NCBI GenBank assembly: GCA_001949185.1
Contig: BDGG01000010.1
Span: 570,873-634,872 of the forward strand
Length of the DNA: 64,000 nt
Source of the DNA: Ramazzottius varieornatus
Lineage: Eukaryota > Tardigrada > Eutardigrada > Parachela > Ramazzottiidae
Direction: 5' to 3'
In this document: positions 12,441-22,927 of the stretch, piece by piece
Position numbering within the stretch: position 1 is the stretch's first letter
Layout: each line of letters opens with the position of its first letter
The notes under the pieces: generated by a model
Databases searched by the model: none
Seen by the model: the letters and a program-made list of their open reading frames with translations, nothing else
What the model was told of the DNA's origin: nothing
Made by a program: the position numbers and the translations under genes

Positions 12441-14466
12441 TTACATTCCGCTCAGGCGATTTTGTATGCCTTTTGTCATGCTGTACTCGTAAACGATGCG
12501 GTTCCCGAGGGAAGCGTGGAAGCCTGCTTCCTTCTCCTTGCGGACGGCATACACAATCTTGGCTCCTTTTTCGTGCTGTAGCATCTTGTCCATCAACTTG
12601 ATACTGCCTGCAAGGGAAAAACCCAAATCAAATTCAATTTGCTTTATCCGAAAAAAGATCCGGTAACAAGATCTCTCTGGAGTATTTTTTCTCACTCATT
12701 GAGTTCCGGGGAAAAACTCCTTTCTTCATAAAATCATCTAAAAGATTACCACCATGAAAGTTCTCAGTCAATGAAACGGGACATCGCCAAACAAACTCGA
12801 CAAAGATTATCTTCCAGAGTGGCGCACGCGTCCATTGCTATTGGCTGGAAGAGTGGGCCACTTGGCGAAACAATCCGATCGATTGTTTGATTTCCAAAGT
12901 AGCGCACACTTCCACTGTTGCAGGCTGAAAGAGTGCGCCCATGTTTGTAAGCCCATGTCCCGAACGTTATCTACATGGAGGAAAATTTTCGGCTTCATTG
13001 CTTGCAGCTGAGCCGGGAGTAAAATCAATTACCCAGAGCGGCTTTAGTATTGTCAAGACCATTCAATAGGGAAGTTGATTAGAACTGAAAATGCCGTGAA
13101 AGGACCATTACGGAAAATCGATTCACTGGCTGAGAAGCCCGCTAAGCTGCCGACAAATACAGGGTCGGAAATGAGGGAAACGGAAATTTAAATGACAAAA
13201 GAAGTGGACTAACCAGCAATAAGGAGGACATAGGGGAATAAATGAGTCCTTTGGCTTTGAGTTGACAAGAACCTCTCGATCTGCTCGTATAAATCATCGT
13301 CGAGCGCCGTGCCGCCAAATTTGCCCGGTTGATGTCTGTCGATCAAGTTAAAGTTCACCTGTAGGTACAAAGACAGAAGGAGAACATAAAACGGATATGA
13401 AGGTGTGGGTAGAAGTTTATGTCCACAAGGTATTACTATCGGGTATCGATCGATTTCTCTGCCGCCATCAACATAAACGATTCAAACCATCCCCCGTGAT
13501 GTTTATTCATCCTAAGAGGACTTACATCGTATGCCAGCAATTCCTGATAGACATCGGCTGGAATATGCGAGGCGTGATCATAGGCAGCGTAGATTTCGAA
13601 GGTGTCTTCGCCAGTATCCGCTTCGACGCGAGCTTGAATGGACTTGAGAATATCAGCAAAGTAATCACGGCCGCCCACGTTGCAGTTTTCCAGATCCCAA
13701 AAGACGCGAGCAGGTCGTCCGAGAATAGCTATAACGAGAAAAACATCAAGGATTAATTAGAGCAGACCACTGCAGAACAGGAATGGCGTCAGTGCCAAAT
13801 CAGCTGCTAATTTTGGCACCAGCAAACCGCGCGAATCAACAATCAACAGAGTTGATAAACCTACACCTCGCGTAAGAAATTCCATACCACCTCTCTTGAT
13901 TGGGCTCATTTCACCGCAATACTTCCACAATCATAAATTCAAGCGTTTCGATAGACCAATCAAGTATGTACAATACACAGCCCACATTTCAGTTGCACTG
14001 CATTCATATTTTGCACTGCATCCCCGGTCAAGCAGCGCAACCCACGGTACACACATGCCTACCCTGTGCGCTACAATGACAACAAGCGACTCATCGATGT
14101 TATCTGCTCGTTCATTTGTCCTCAAGTGCATCATAAAACAGGTTTCACCGCCACATTCAGTACAAGTTAGTCCCCTTATTATTCGTTGAGCTGAGGTAGC
14201 TACGCGTTAAGCAAACAAATAATCTGCTAGTTTTCTTGGTACTTACTACGTTTTACAGGCACGATGGTGGCATCTCCCTCTCCGGAAATGGACATCTTTC
14301 GACTCATGGCCGTCAGTGAATTATTCCGTTGTCCTCCGGAGCTGGAACCTCCAACGGGAGGGCTTGCTTGGTCCATGCTTCCCACGCGCTCGAAAAGTTT
14401 ATCAAAACGAGGAGGACGTGAAGGGCGGGCAAATTGAAGTGAGGATGTACTGGCTGACTCTTGCAT
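12441..14466 (-). CDS. NYN-domain (PIN-like RNase fold) protein
   Basis: Four minus-strand exons (14466-14247, 13728-13526, 13358-13214, 12607-12441) give 244 aa with consistent phases. A disordered, serine- and proline-rich N-terminus of about 75 residues precedes a NYN-type domain. The first strand carries the signature VFWDLENCNVGG with the catalytic-type Asp. Next come VNFNLIDRHQ and an acidic ALDDDLYEQIERFL helix, then a hydrophobic strand VLLIAG. In many NYN nucleases that strand is followed by GD, but here GGSIKLM follows, so the second acidic site is altered or displaced. Family members such as MARF1 cleave RNA. The ATG is the second Met-like codon; the upstream TTG is not a start. 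Intron 3 holds two copies of the palindromic intron repeat. Confidence 0.7.
12811..12940. repeat. palindromic GGCGCAC repeat, two copies in NYN intron 3
   Basis: Two adjacent copies lie at about 12811-12865 and 12891-12940. Each has an AGTGGCGCAC-like left arm, a loop of about 25 nt with GCTATTGGCTG-like sequence, and a GTGCGCC(ACTTGG) right arm. The left flank (AAACTCGACAAAGATTATC) matches the reverse complement of the right flank of other copies, so the full element is a longer foldback of about 150 bp. Confidence 0.75.
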
Positions 14467-16329
14467 ATTGAACAAGGATTAGTCAGGCTATAAAGTGCAC
14501 CGAATCCCGGTGGAATCGAATCGCCCAGGGGCGAAGGGTGGATGAGCCGGCTATGAGCGTGAAGCAATAATTAAGGTATCGTATTCGCTGAGCCAGCTCC
14601 CGGCTCGATTCGGTGTAACCTTTGAGCTCAGTGATCCGAGTCGGTCGCAAGGGAAAATTAATTTAGTTTCATATAACGGAGTAGACTTGCTGGAATTTCT
14701 CAGTTTTTGGCGAATTTGGCGAATGAAGGAACAGGTGTCGAGCGCAGGTGTGCAGTGAGCATCACAACATGACGACACGCACCTAAAAACGGCGGTTCCG
14801 TCGCCGTTTGACTTGATTAGATGCACTCGAACGGTGAACAACTAGAAGACTGCTTGGTCGACGAAAATTTGCACTGCGTGCATTCAGCCGGTAAAGAGGC
14901 TGAACAAAGTAGTCGAAATGAGCCAATCGAAGATTTATTCAGAAAATGGAGAATTTCCAGAAACTCTATAACGGAGTTACGGAGATAGAACTCTCGCTGT
15001 TCAAAGCCATGGGCCCGAAAAGATTTCCCTGCTTCATAACCGATCAGCATCACACGTGAGGATAATAATCCGTTGTTCTGTGGACTCTTTCATAACTACA
15101 AACTGACGAGTAAACAAATTTGCACGTTATTCCTTCCGAAAACCAGTTGTTCCGCAAAGTCGAGTTTGTACACAAGCAATAAGGAAGTCAAACTGGGCGA
15201 CTTCTTTGTCGGAGAGAAAAAAGCAGACTGTATATTTTTGTACGCGGTTTTGATATAGATCACTGATCGCAGATACTGTACTAACAATATTCGACTGGTA
15301 GAAACGAGAGAAGGAAAGAATGCGTCGTCGGAAATGAGGTTCGCTACGCGCACTGGTGGTGTGAGACAGTTGGTTGGCTTCTGGGTTCTCTGGGTCCTTC
15401 GACTCAAACTGGCAATTTCATCAAGTACTGTACAAGCAGAGACGTTAATGCTTTCTTCTCGAGGCACTCCGCCACGCATGTTAATGGGTCGCCGCACTGA
15501 CTTCGCTTCCGTTGAAATCGTCTGCTGCTGCAAATTCCTGTCGGCAGAGCAATTGCAGGCTAGCTTAGCAAACCAATGCACCATCCATCACAATTTGATT
15601 CGTGCTGATCGCAGCGTGGAGCTTCGGTGACTCTGTCGGATCTAATTAGGGACTGGAAATTTCTACTTCCAGAACACGTAGCCGAGCAAACCTGTCTCCA
15701 AACTGCACCGAACTTTAGTATATTTGCGACGAACAAAATCGAGGAACGTTAAACCATGCACAAGTCTGTGACTCCCCGATTTGGAACTTGATGGGATGGT
15801 CCGGTTTATTCCCAACACTGGTGACCAGACTTCGGAATGCGAATTCGAATATAGAGTCGCGATATGTTACGTAATCGGTAGACTAAACGCCGGTATCGAA
15901 GGTTGGCCTACATCCCCTTCTTCTTCGCACAGCGAACCCAGATAAGATTCTGAGAGAAGCACAATAACTGGCCACGATTCTCGGTACTGGCAGATCAGTA
16001 GTTTCAAAACTCAGCACAAACTTCACGAGCACGAATTATCAAGACCATAACACGAATATATTCGTCAACACTTCATAGTATACGACATGTACTTTCACAG
16101 ACGGATAACCAGCACAAGATATTGCAAGACCCAAAGTATGGTGGATGCTGTTAAGCGTAAAACCCGCGATATCCTGCAAATTGCCTGTAGCTCGTGATAG
16201 TCTTTTTGTAGTTCGTCTGGGAGATCTGAAGAAGCGCAGGTATCGATTACCCTGACGGATCAGTGCCGGACACTTCTCTTCGTAGCTCTAAGGTTTCTCT
16301 CTAACGCAAAATTTACAGAATCCAGAAAA
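14467..16329. other. intergenic stretch, only weak coding signals
   Basis: Two weak signals are worth recording. A 37-codon frame starting with ATG at 14948 (MENFQKLYNGVTEIELSL...) ends at a possible donor near 15056. On the minus strand a 162-codon frame (15584-15096) is open, but I found no matching splice partners or family. The rest (15640-16329) shows no gene. It includes the promoter region of the SLC22 gene starting at 16330. Confidence 0.3.
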
Positions 16330-18833
16330 ATGGAGTTTGACGATATCCTGCTGGACGTTGGGGACTACTCACGATACCAGCTTCTCGTTCTATTTTGCTT
16401 CTGTCTACCCATGTGTATTTTCTCCGGACTCCATGCATTCATCCAGGTACGGTATGACGGCTAAACCTCCGTTATTTAGTACTTAACACTTTCAGCACGA
16501 TCGTTTTCATGTTTGCAGAATACTACCCTCCTCTTTGTGTATACAGGAATTTTATTGGCTGGTACCGTGTTGCGGAGGCTGGTCCAACCAATAGACAATT
16601 TTCGTAATTTCAAAATTCGGATAATTGGCAGGCCATGAGCCCCAAATCTCAAAAGGGAGAACTGGTCGTCTTGATTTTCTTCTGACCGCACTGATGAATA
16701 CAAACTTTATCCCAGGCTCGGCTTCGATAGATAAGACTGTCCCCAGTGCTCCAGTTTTTTTTCTAAGGGAATACCGTGCACGTGTCTCGCGCGAAGAGAC
16801 GAAACACCAAATTTCACCAAAACCACCCGAAACCGTAGAAAAGATTTCCAGCGTGCTGGGGTTTTGCTGACCGCTGGTCATTAGTGTTGCTTTGGTGAGA
16901 AGACTAAGGTACATGCAAACAAAAAGACCCAGACCCGAAAGACCAAAAGCTAACACTGGGAGGTGAATAAAACTGAGTGATTGTATACACAAAGAGGACG
17001 GTCGTACGCAGAGTGTTAATTTGCAACGGACCGTTAGCTGACCAAATTGAGTTGTCTTCGCAGCTTTTCCTTTCGGCGCCACCGCAGGACTACTGGTGTA
17101 CCGTCTCTCCGCTTTCCACTTTGAACAAGAGCACCATGCTTTTACTTGCCATACCCCGTCTCAACGCATCTCCGAAAGACGAGGACTCCCTCGACCTTCC
17201 CCACGACTTCAGTCGCTGTCACATGTACGCCCGCAACTACTCTTCTTATCATTCCCTCAATCCTACCACCCTCAACGTTTTCCTGATGTCCGACAATGAT
17301 CCCAATCAAATCATCCCCTGTCAGCACGGCTGGACCTACGAAGCCTCGATCCACTCGACCATCGTCGAATGGGATCTTGTCTGCACTCGGGACACCTACT
17401 CAACCTTGGCCTTGTTCATCTTTACGCTGGGTAGTGTGACAGGTTTAATGTGCTTCGGAGCCATGTCTGACTACCTGGGTCGCAAGCCAGCCATGTTCGC
17501 CTGCTTAGCCGTCCAGATAATCTTTGGTACACTCAGCGGACTCGCGCCGACCTTCGCTCTTTGGTGTGTGGCTCGCTTCTTTGTGGGATTTACCATACCT
17601 TCAGCGCTCCGCATTCCCATGATCTTCGCTATTGAGCTAGTCCGGCCGGAAAAACGAACTCGGGTGGGCATAATGACCACTGCCTTCTACAGTATTGGAA
17701 CCATTTTACTGGCTGGACTGGCCTACCTTCTTCCTCACTGGCGCCCTCTATCCCTCGCAGTCGCTCTACCGGAAACCGTCCTACTCTTCTTGTGGCACTT
17801 CGTCCCGGAGAGTCCGCGTTGGCTGCTGGCAAATAACCGCAGTGTCGAGATCAAGAGTTTCTTGCAATATGCCGCCAGAGTCAATGGACGGTTCTTAGGT
17901 TCGAACACAATGAGTAACATGGACTTGATACTCGACCATCATAACAGGAGGGAAACTCCATCGTACGGAATCGCCGATCTCTTCCGGCTGCCGAATATGC
18001 GAAGAAAAACTCTCCTCATTACATTGATCTGGTTCAGCAATATCTCTGTGTACATGGGCTTGAGTTACTACGCACCGACGTTAGGCAGTGGAACAATCTA
18101 CCTAAAATACTTCCTCTCCATGTTGATCGAGATTCCTGCCTACCCACTTGTTTGGTCCCTGACGGAGGCCTTAGGAAGAAGACTACCGTTGTGTTGTCTA
18201 ATGCTTGTCGGAGGGATGCTTTGTGTCGTGACGGTGCTGTTACCCACCTATAGTACGAACATAATTTTGTCGATGTACCTTCTTGGGAAATTCGCGATCT
18301 CCGGGTCCTTCTTCGTACTGTCAATTCATGCCGGCGAACTGTACCCGACGGTTGTGCGTGGGATCGGACTGGGGACCAGTGCAACCATTGCGACGTTGGG
18401 AGTGTGTCTTGCCCCCCTGATCATCCATCTGGGTAAGGACTACATGACACTACCCTTGGCCATCTTCGGGGTCTTCGCCATACTTGGGGGCTTTTGCGCA
18501 TTGTTTTTGCCGGAGACTTGGCATCAGAAGTTGCCGGAGACCCTGCAGGAGGGTGAGGAATTTGGAAAGGCAATGTCTGTGATGGATGATCTGAGACTGA
18601 AGGATGAACTGAGGGAGACAGCGAAAGAACTGGCCAAAGTGAGGATGCTGGCTGCCGGCGAGAAGACAGAAGTCTTTGGTGCACTGAATATCGAGAAGGA
18701 GGATGAAGACCTAGTGTTTGATCAACATGAGCATTTCCGAACGTTTCCGCAACCTGCAAATACCAAAAGATTGTCAGTTACTCGGTTGAACAATGGGAGA
18801 GGTTTTATGACCGATCATGATTCGTCCAGATAG
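16330..18833 (+). CDS. SLC22-type organic ion transporter A
   Basis: This is a major facilitator protein of the SLC22 (OCT/OAT/OCTN) family, which moves organic cations, anions or zwitterions across the plasma membrane. Two exons, 16330-16446 and 17064-18833, give 628 aa, somewhat longer than the usual 550. The N-terminus MEFDDILLDVGDYSRYQ is typical. TM1 spans the exon junction. A cysteine-containing extracellular loop follows, with PCQHGW and the family mark WDLVC. Also visible are the TM2-TM3 loop GAMSDYLGRKPAMF, the PESPRWLL motif, and ELYPTVVRGIGLG before TM11. The cytoplasmic tail of about 100 residues is charged. The substrate cannot be predicted. Intron 1 contains the second copy of the 535-bp MITE. 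A paralogue with more introns follows about 0.8 kb downstream. Confidence 0.93.
16485..17019. mobile_element. 535-bp TTAA-flanked MITE, copy 2, in SLC22-A intron 1
   Basis: Same element, length and orientation as 2891-3425. Here both flanks are intact TTAA: the left junction reads TTAACACTTTCAGC and the right GCAGAGTGTTAA. It differs from copy 1 at a handful of bases in the last 130 bp. It makes up most of the intron. It has no coding capacity for a transposase, so any mobility would depend on an enzyme encoded elsewhere. Confidence 0.88.
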
Positions 18834-19620
18834 ATTAATTGTTTTCGTTATCAACCAAATAGAAACAATGAGTCTACGATTTTTTTTCCCCTGATACATC
18901 TGAGGTTACAGATTCAGCTATAAATTTATGAAAGATTTCAAGAGAACGTAGCCAGCTGCCGATTTACCTTGTACTGTAGTGTCGAAACACTCCAGTTATT
19001 ACCTCGCTTATTGTCTTGCAAAGCGCTTCATTTTTCTCGTGGTGGCGCCACCTCTTCACGTGAGGCCATGCTGCTCCTGAATTTTCTGGAATGGCTGTCT
19101 GCAGCTACCGAGTTATAGCCAAAAACTTGTCTGATCGTAAGGCTGAGTAGGTTTGTATTTCCAAAAGATGCGGTAGAAAAACGTTGGATTTCCTTTGTGG
19201 TCTTCCATGTGATGGCTTGAGAAGCGGTGGACATGTGACTTTCAAAACTTATCTGTCCCAAATCGGGGTTGCCCACTCTTTGGTGCGATAGGCAAATTCA
19301 GCGTAGCTTTGATTAGGAAGTGAGCAAAGTACAAAGACAGTTTACCGATTTCGCAGTTTCGCACTGATTTACTAGTTTCGTGCAAGAAAAGCCAGATGCT
19401 TCGGGCAGGACAACCCTGCAAACGCTTTCGTACCACAGTACAACACAGTTTGAGTCATCCGTTTGTCCGTAAAATTTATACCATGCATGAATCAGGTACA
19501 GTGAAAAGGAAAATTAGAGCATCAAGTCGCTGTAAAAGAAAGAAAGTCTGATCTGCGGTGATTTGTATACACGCTAACGCTTTACACTCTTTTTTCCGAC
19601 CGTCCTAAGTAGTGAACCGG
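18834..19620. other. spacer between tandem SLC22 genes
   Basis: No coding exon, repeat or RNA gene is seen. The stretch carries the 3' end of transporter A and the upstream region of transporter B. Confidence 0.4.
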
Positions 19621-21975
19621 ATGGATTTCGATGACATTTTGCAGGTAAGTTAAAGTGGGTCTACCGAAAAGCAGATCTAGATGTATTCCTCATCCCGCAG
19701 GATATTCTTTGCTTTAGGATATTGGCGAATTTGGACGTTACCAACAGCTGTTGCTGATCATTGTTATTCTGCCTTCTCTGATACCGGGTGGCTTTCATGG
19801 CTTTTCACAAGTAAGTACATCACTCATCGAGCCTGGATAAAACTAAATTCAACCGCTCAATTGTCCACGATTAGTTTTACAACCGATAAAACTGGTTCCT
19901 TCTGAAGCCTTGACGAGCACTGTTTGATGGACTGTCATTTCGAAACTCGGAATTCGTGTCATTTCGTAACCGTTTTTGAGTTTCTTCAATATTTTGTGAT
20001 TGGAGTGAAGATCAACCGCCAATTGGCATGCAAGCGCGAGCACAAAATATCTTTTGATGTTGTACGATCAATCAAGGGATTCAAGTCGGCTGTTTTTCTG
20101 CAGATATTCTCCGTCGGGGTCCCGGAAGATTACTGGTGTCGTCTCCCTCCATCTCTCTGTCAAAACTTTACCGAAAACGATGCCAAAAAGTACTTTCTGC
20201 CCCAAGAGGGTGCCGGAAACGCTACTCGACATAGCCAGTGCCGCATGTTCGACGTCGATCCCGATCAATTTCTCGATTTGGTGACGAACCTCACCGTTCC
20301 TCGTTCCACCCCCACCATCCCATGTCAGCATGGTTGGGAGTACGACCGATCAGTCTACAGGTCCACGATCGCCACAGACTGGGACCTGGTCTGCGACAAA
20401 GACTTTTTCCCCACCCTATCCCTCTTCATCAACACCGTGGGAACCCTTGTCGGTTCCCTCATCTTCGGATACCTCATTGATCGTATTGGTCGGAAGAAAA
20501 CCTTCTTCCTCGTTCTAGCTATTCAGATCGCTAGTGGTCTCGCAACGGCAGCTGCCCCGGAATTCTGGACTTTCTGTTTCTTCCGGTACCGTCTTGAACC
20601 CTAACCACGTATTCCTTCAGGATTGAGTGTTAGGTCTTTCAGGTTTTTCAACGGACTGACGCTGATTCCGTCATGGATTATCCCCTTCATTCTGTGTATG
20701 GAACTGATTGGTCCATCAAAGCGGGCACCGGTGGGCACTACGATGTCCTTGGCTTTGACGCTGGGCGTCATTAGCTTGGCTGGAGTAGCCTGGCTCATTC
20801 GAGACTGGGTCCAGTTGCAGCTGGCAGTGACGCTACCATTTGTGGTCTTTCTCGGATACTGGTGGTTTTTGCCCGAATCCCCGCGATGGCTCCTGTCACA
20901 AGGAAAGTTCGATGAAACTATGGATATCGTGAGGAGGATAGCCAAAGTCAATGGAGTCAAATTGCGGGAAAACTATATCGAGGAAATGTTCGCGAAGTAC
21001 AAAGCGGCCAAAGCACTTGCAGCTGATCACAAGTAAGGGATGCCGACCGTAAAATTATTTTAGCGAAACTGACAAAAAGTTTGGATGAAGTCTTGACGCC
21101 TTGTTTGGCTTATCGTGCCGCACAATGTCAGTCTGGTTGGAAAATTTATTCGGCATATCTACTTGACTTTTTTCTACGATTTCTGGTTACTGGAGGTTGT
21201 TGACTGTCAATGTGTGGCTTGTAGGCAGTACGACGCATTTGATCTCTTTCGAACGCCGAATTTGCGGAAAAAGACCATCGTTATCATCTTTGACACATTC
21301 TGTGTATACTCCGTCTACAACGGCCTCAACTTTTTCGTTCCCCATCTGGGCAGCGAAGAACACATCAGCTTCCTCCTTGCGTCCCTCGTCGAGTTGCCCT
21401 CCTACCTCGTCCTCTACCTCACGCTCAACCGTTTTGGACGGCGACCTGTCCTCCTGCTCTCCATGGTCCTCGGTGGAGCTTTCTGTATCCTTTGTTCCGT
21501 GGTACCCGAGAACAACGACCACCTCGTCAAAGTCACATTCCTCATATCAAAGTTTTGCATTACCTGCTCGTACTTCGTGACAGACTTGTTTGCCACCGAA
21601 CTCTTCCCTACGGTGGTGCGCGGTGCCGGTGCGTCGCTAAGCCAGACCATATCGGCTGTTGGACTTTGTTTCAGCCCGCTGATTGCCTACTTTGCCCATA
21701 AATTGTTTTATCTGCCCTTGTTGATCTTTGGCTTGTTGTCGATTGTCGGTGGAGTCGTCAGTATGATATTGCCCGAAACGGTTAATCAGCCATTGCCTGA
21801 AACGCTCGAAGAGGGTGAGGAGTTCGGGAAGACCCATCGGTGGACTGCTTGGGCAAGGTCACCGTCACAGTCACCTGCCAGCATTACTATACACCAAAGA
21901 AGAAGTGATGGAGATGTAGAGACGTCTAGAAATTTGTTAGGTGGCAATGGGCTTTCACCGCAGAGAGCCGCGTAG
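19621..21975 (+). CDS. SLC22-type organic ion transporter B
   Basis: This is the tandem paralogue of the preceding transporter: 579 aa in five exons (19621-19644, 19718-19810, 20104-20585, 20643-21032, 21225-21975). The tiny first exon (MDFDDILQ) plus exon 2 (DIGEFGRYQQ...) correspond to exon 1 of transporter A. Family marks are VPEDYWC, PCQHGW, WDLVC, YLIDRIGRKKTF, LPESPRWLL and ELFPTVVRGAGAS. Twelve membrane segments can be laid out along the sequence. NFT, NAT and NLT sites in the first extracellular loop are candidate glycosylation sites. The C-terminal tail is short and serine-rich, unlike A. Three of its introns have no counterpart in A, so the two copies differ in intron number. Substrate unknown. 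Confidence 0.92.
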
Positions 21976-22236
21976 CCTCTTGTAGTTTCTAAAATTTTGT
22001 TTTGACCTAAGTTAGAGAGTTGTGAAACCAGGAACTGGCGGGCCTTTTTCAAAATTTCTGAAAGTTTTTGTACATACTATTGCGCCAGAAATCCAGATGG
22101 GGTAGTGGGAAAAAGCTTGTTAGCACGAGCTATTTCTCTGTTGACTTCCTTGATAGAGAATCGTCGCATCAGATTCCTGTTTTCCCTGTTCGGATGCTGT
22201 AAAAGCGTGCGATGGCGTTGACTGCCGGCAAAAACG

Positions 22237-22719
22237 TTAGCTAAGGAACCCTGAGTTGGCATCTCGAAGAACTACTTCGGATATTTTCGAGGAGCGATGG
22301 TAGCGATGAGAAAATTCCGCCCATTTTTGATGCCGGGCTGCTGAGGAACAACGATCGCAGGTACGAGTACCGATCGTCAGAAGACCAGTGCGGGTGGCAG
22401 CACCGTCGGTCGACATCAACGGAAACCAGCCCACTTCACGCCCCAAACGGACATGTTCTGTTGACTGAAAGGAGCTCTTACTGTGATGCCGCTTAATTTC
22501 AGGCTTTTCCGCTACGTACAAGACATCCACTCGTATCCGTGCTTGTTTGGCTCGCATGAGAGAAAGTGCCTTCCTTTCCATCAGTCTTTTAAACTCATCA
22601 AGCATTAATCCAGTTCGATCGTCCAGCCTCCTGTACAAATCGTTTAATCCGAAGAATGCGGCGGGAAGAGTAATTGGGGCAAAGCGCAGAGCAGCTTTGA
22701 GCGTTTCATCAATCTGCAT
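22237..22719 (-). CDS. orphan protein, possible helical N-terminal half
   Basis: I do not recognise this protein. A single open exon from ATG at 22719 to TAA encodes 160 aa. The first 80 residues are amphipathic and probably helical (LNDLYRRLDDRTGLMLDEFKRL). The rest is basic. A second minus-strand frame at 22262-22077, out of phase and overlapping by 26 bp, has coding-like composition (ENRNLMRRFSIKEVNREIARANKLF) and could be the true C-terminus after a splice. One candidate donor is GAA|GTGGGC near 22430, but this is not proven. It lies between the SLC22 pair and TRAF4, which run on the other strand. Confidence 0.45.
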   Translation of the reverse strand: MQIDETLKAALRFAPITLPAAFFGLNDLYRRLDDRTGLMLDEFKRLMERKALSLMRAKQARIRVDVLYVAEKPEIKRHHSKSSFQSTEHVRLGREVGWFPLMSTDGAATRTGLLTIGTRTCDRCSSAARHQKWAEFSHRYHRSSKISEVVLRDANSGFLS

Positions 22720-22927
22720 GGTCGCCTTTGCTGAGATATCATTATTTAATCTAGTTTCATCCTAGCTCGTTTGAATTTGCGTCTGCCACTGCTTTTTCTG
22801 CCATTCTTCCTTGTCCGGCAGTATTTTGACATTTGGGACAAGTACAGTTGCATGAACGCGTCCACTTACTCATCCTGTTCTGGAGGACTACGAAAGGGGA
22901 AACTGTGGTAGTTGTTTCCCGTCAAGA

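Noticed and set aside
19924-20604. 226-codon plus-strand frame starting MMDCHFETR
   Set aside because: Its first 60 codons are intron 2 of SLC22-B; the family alignment starts only after the AG at 20103.
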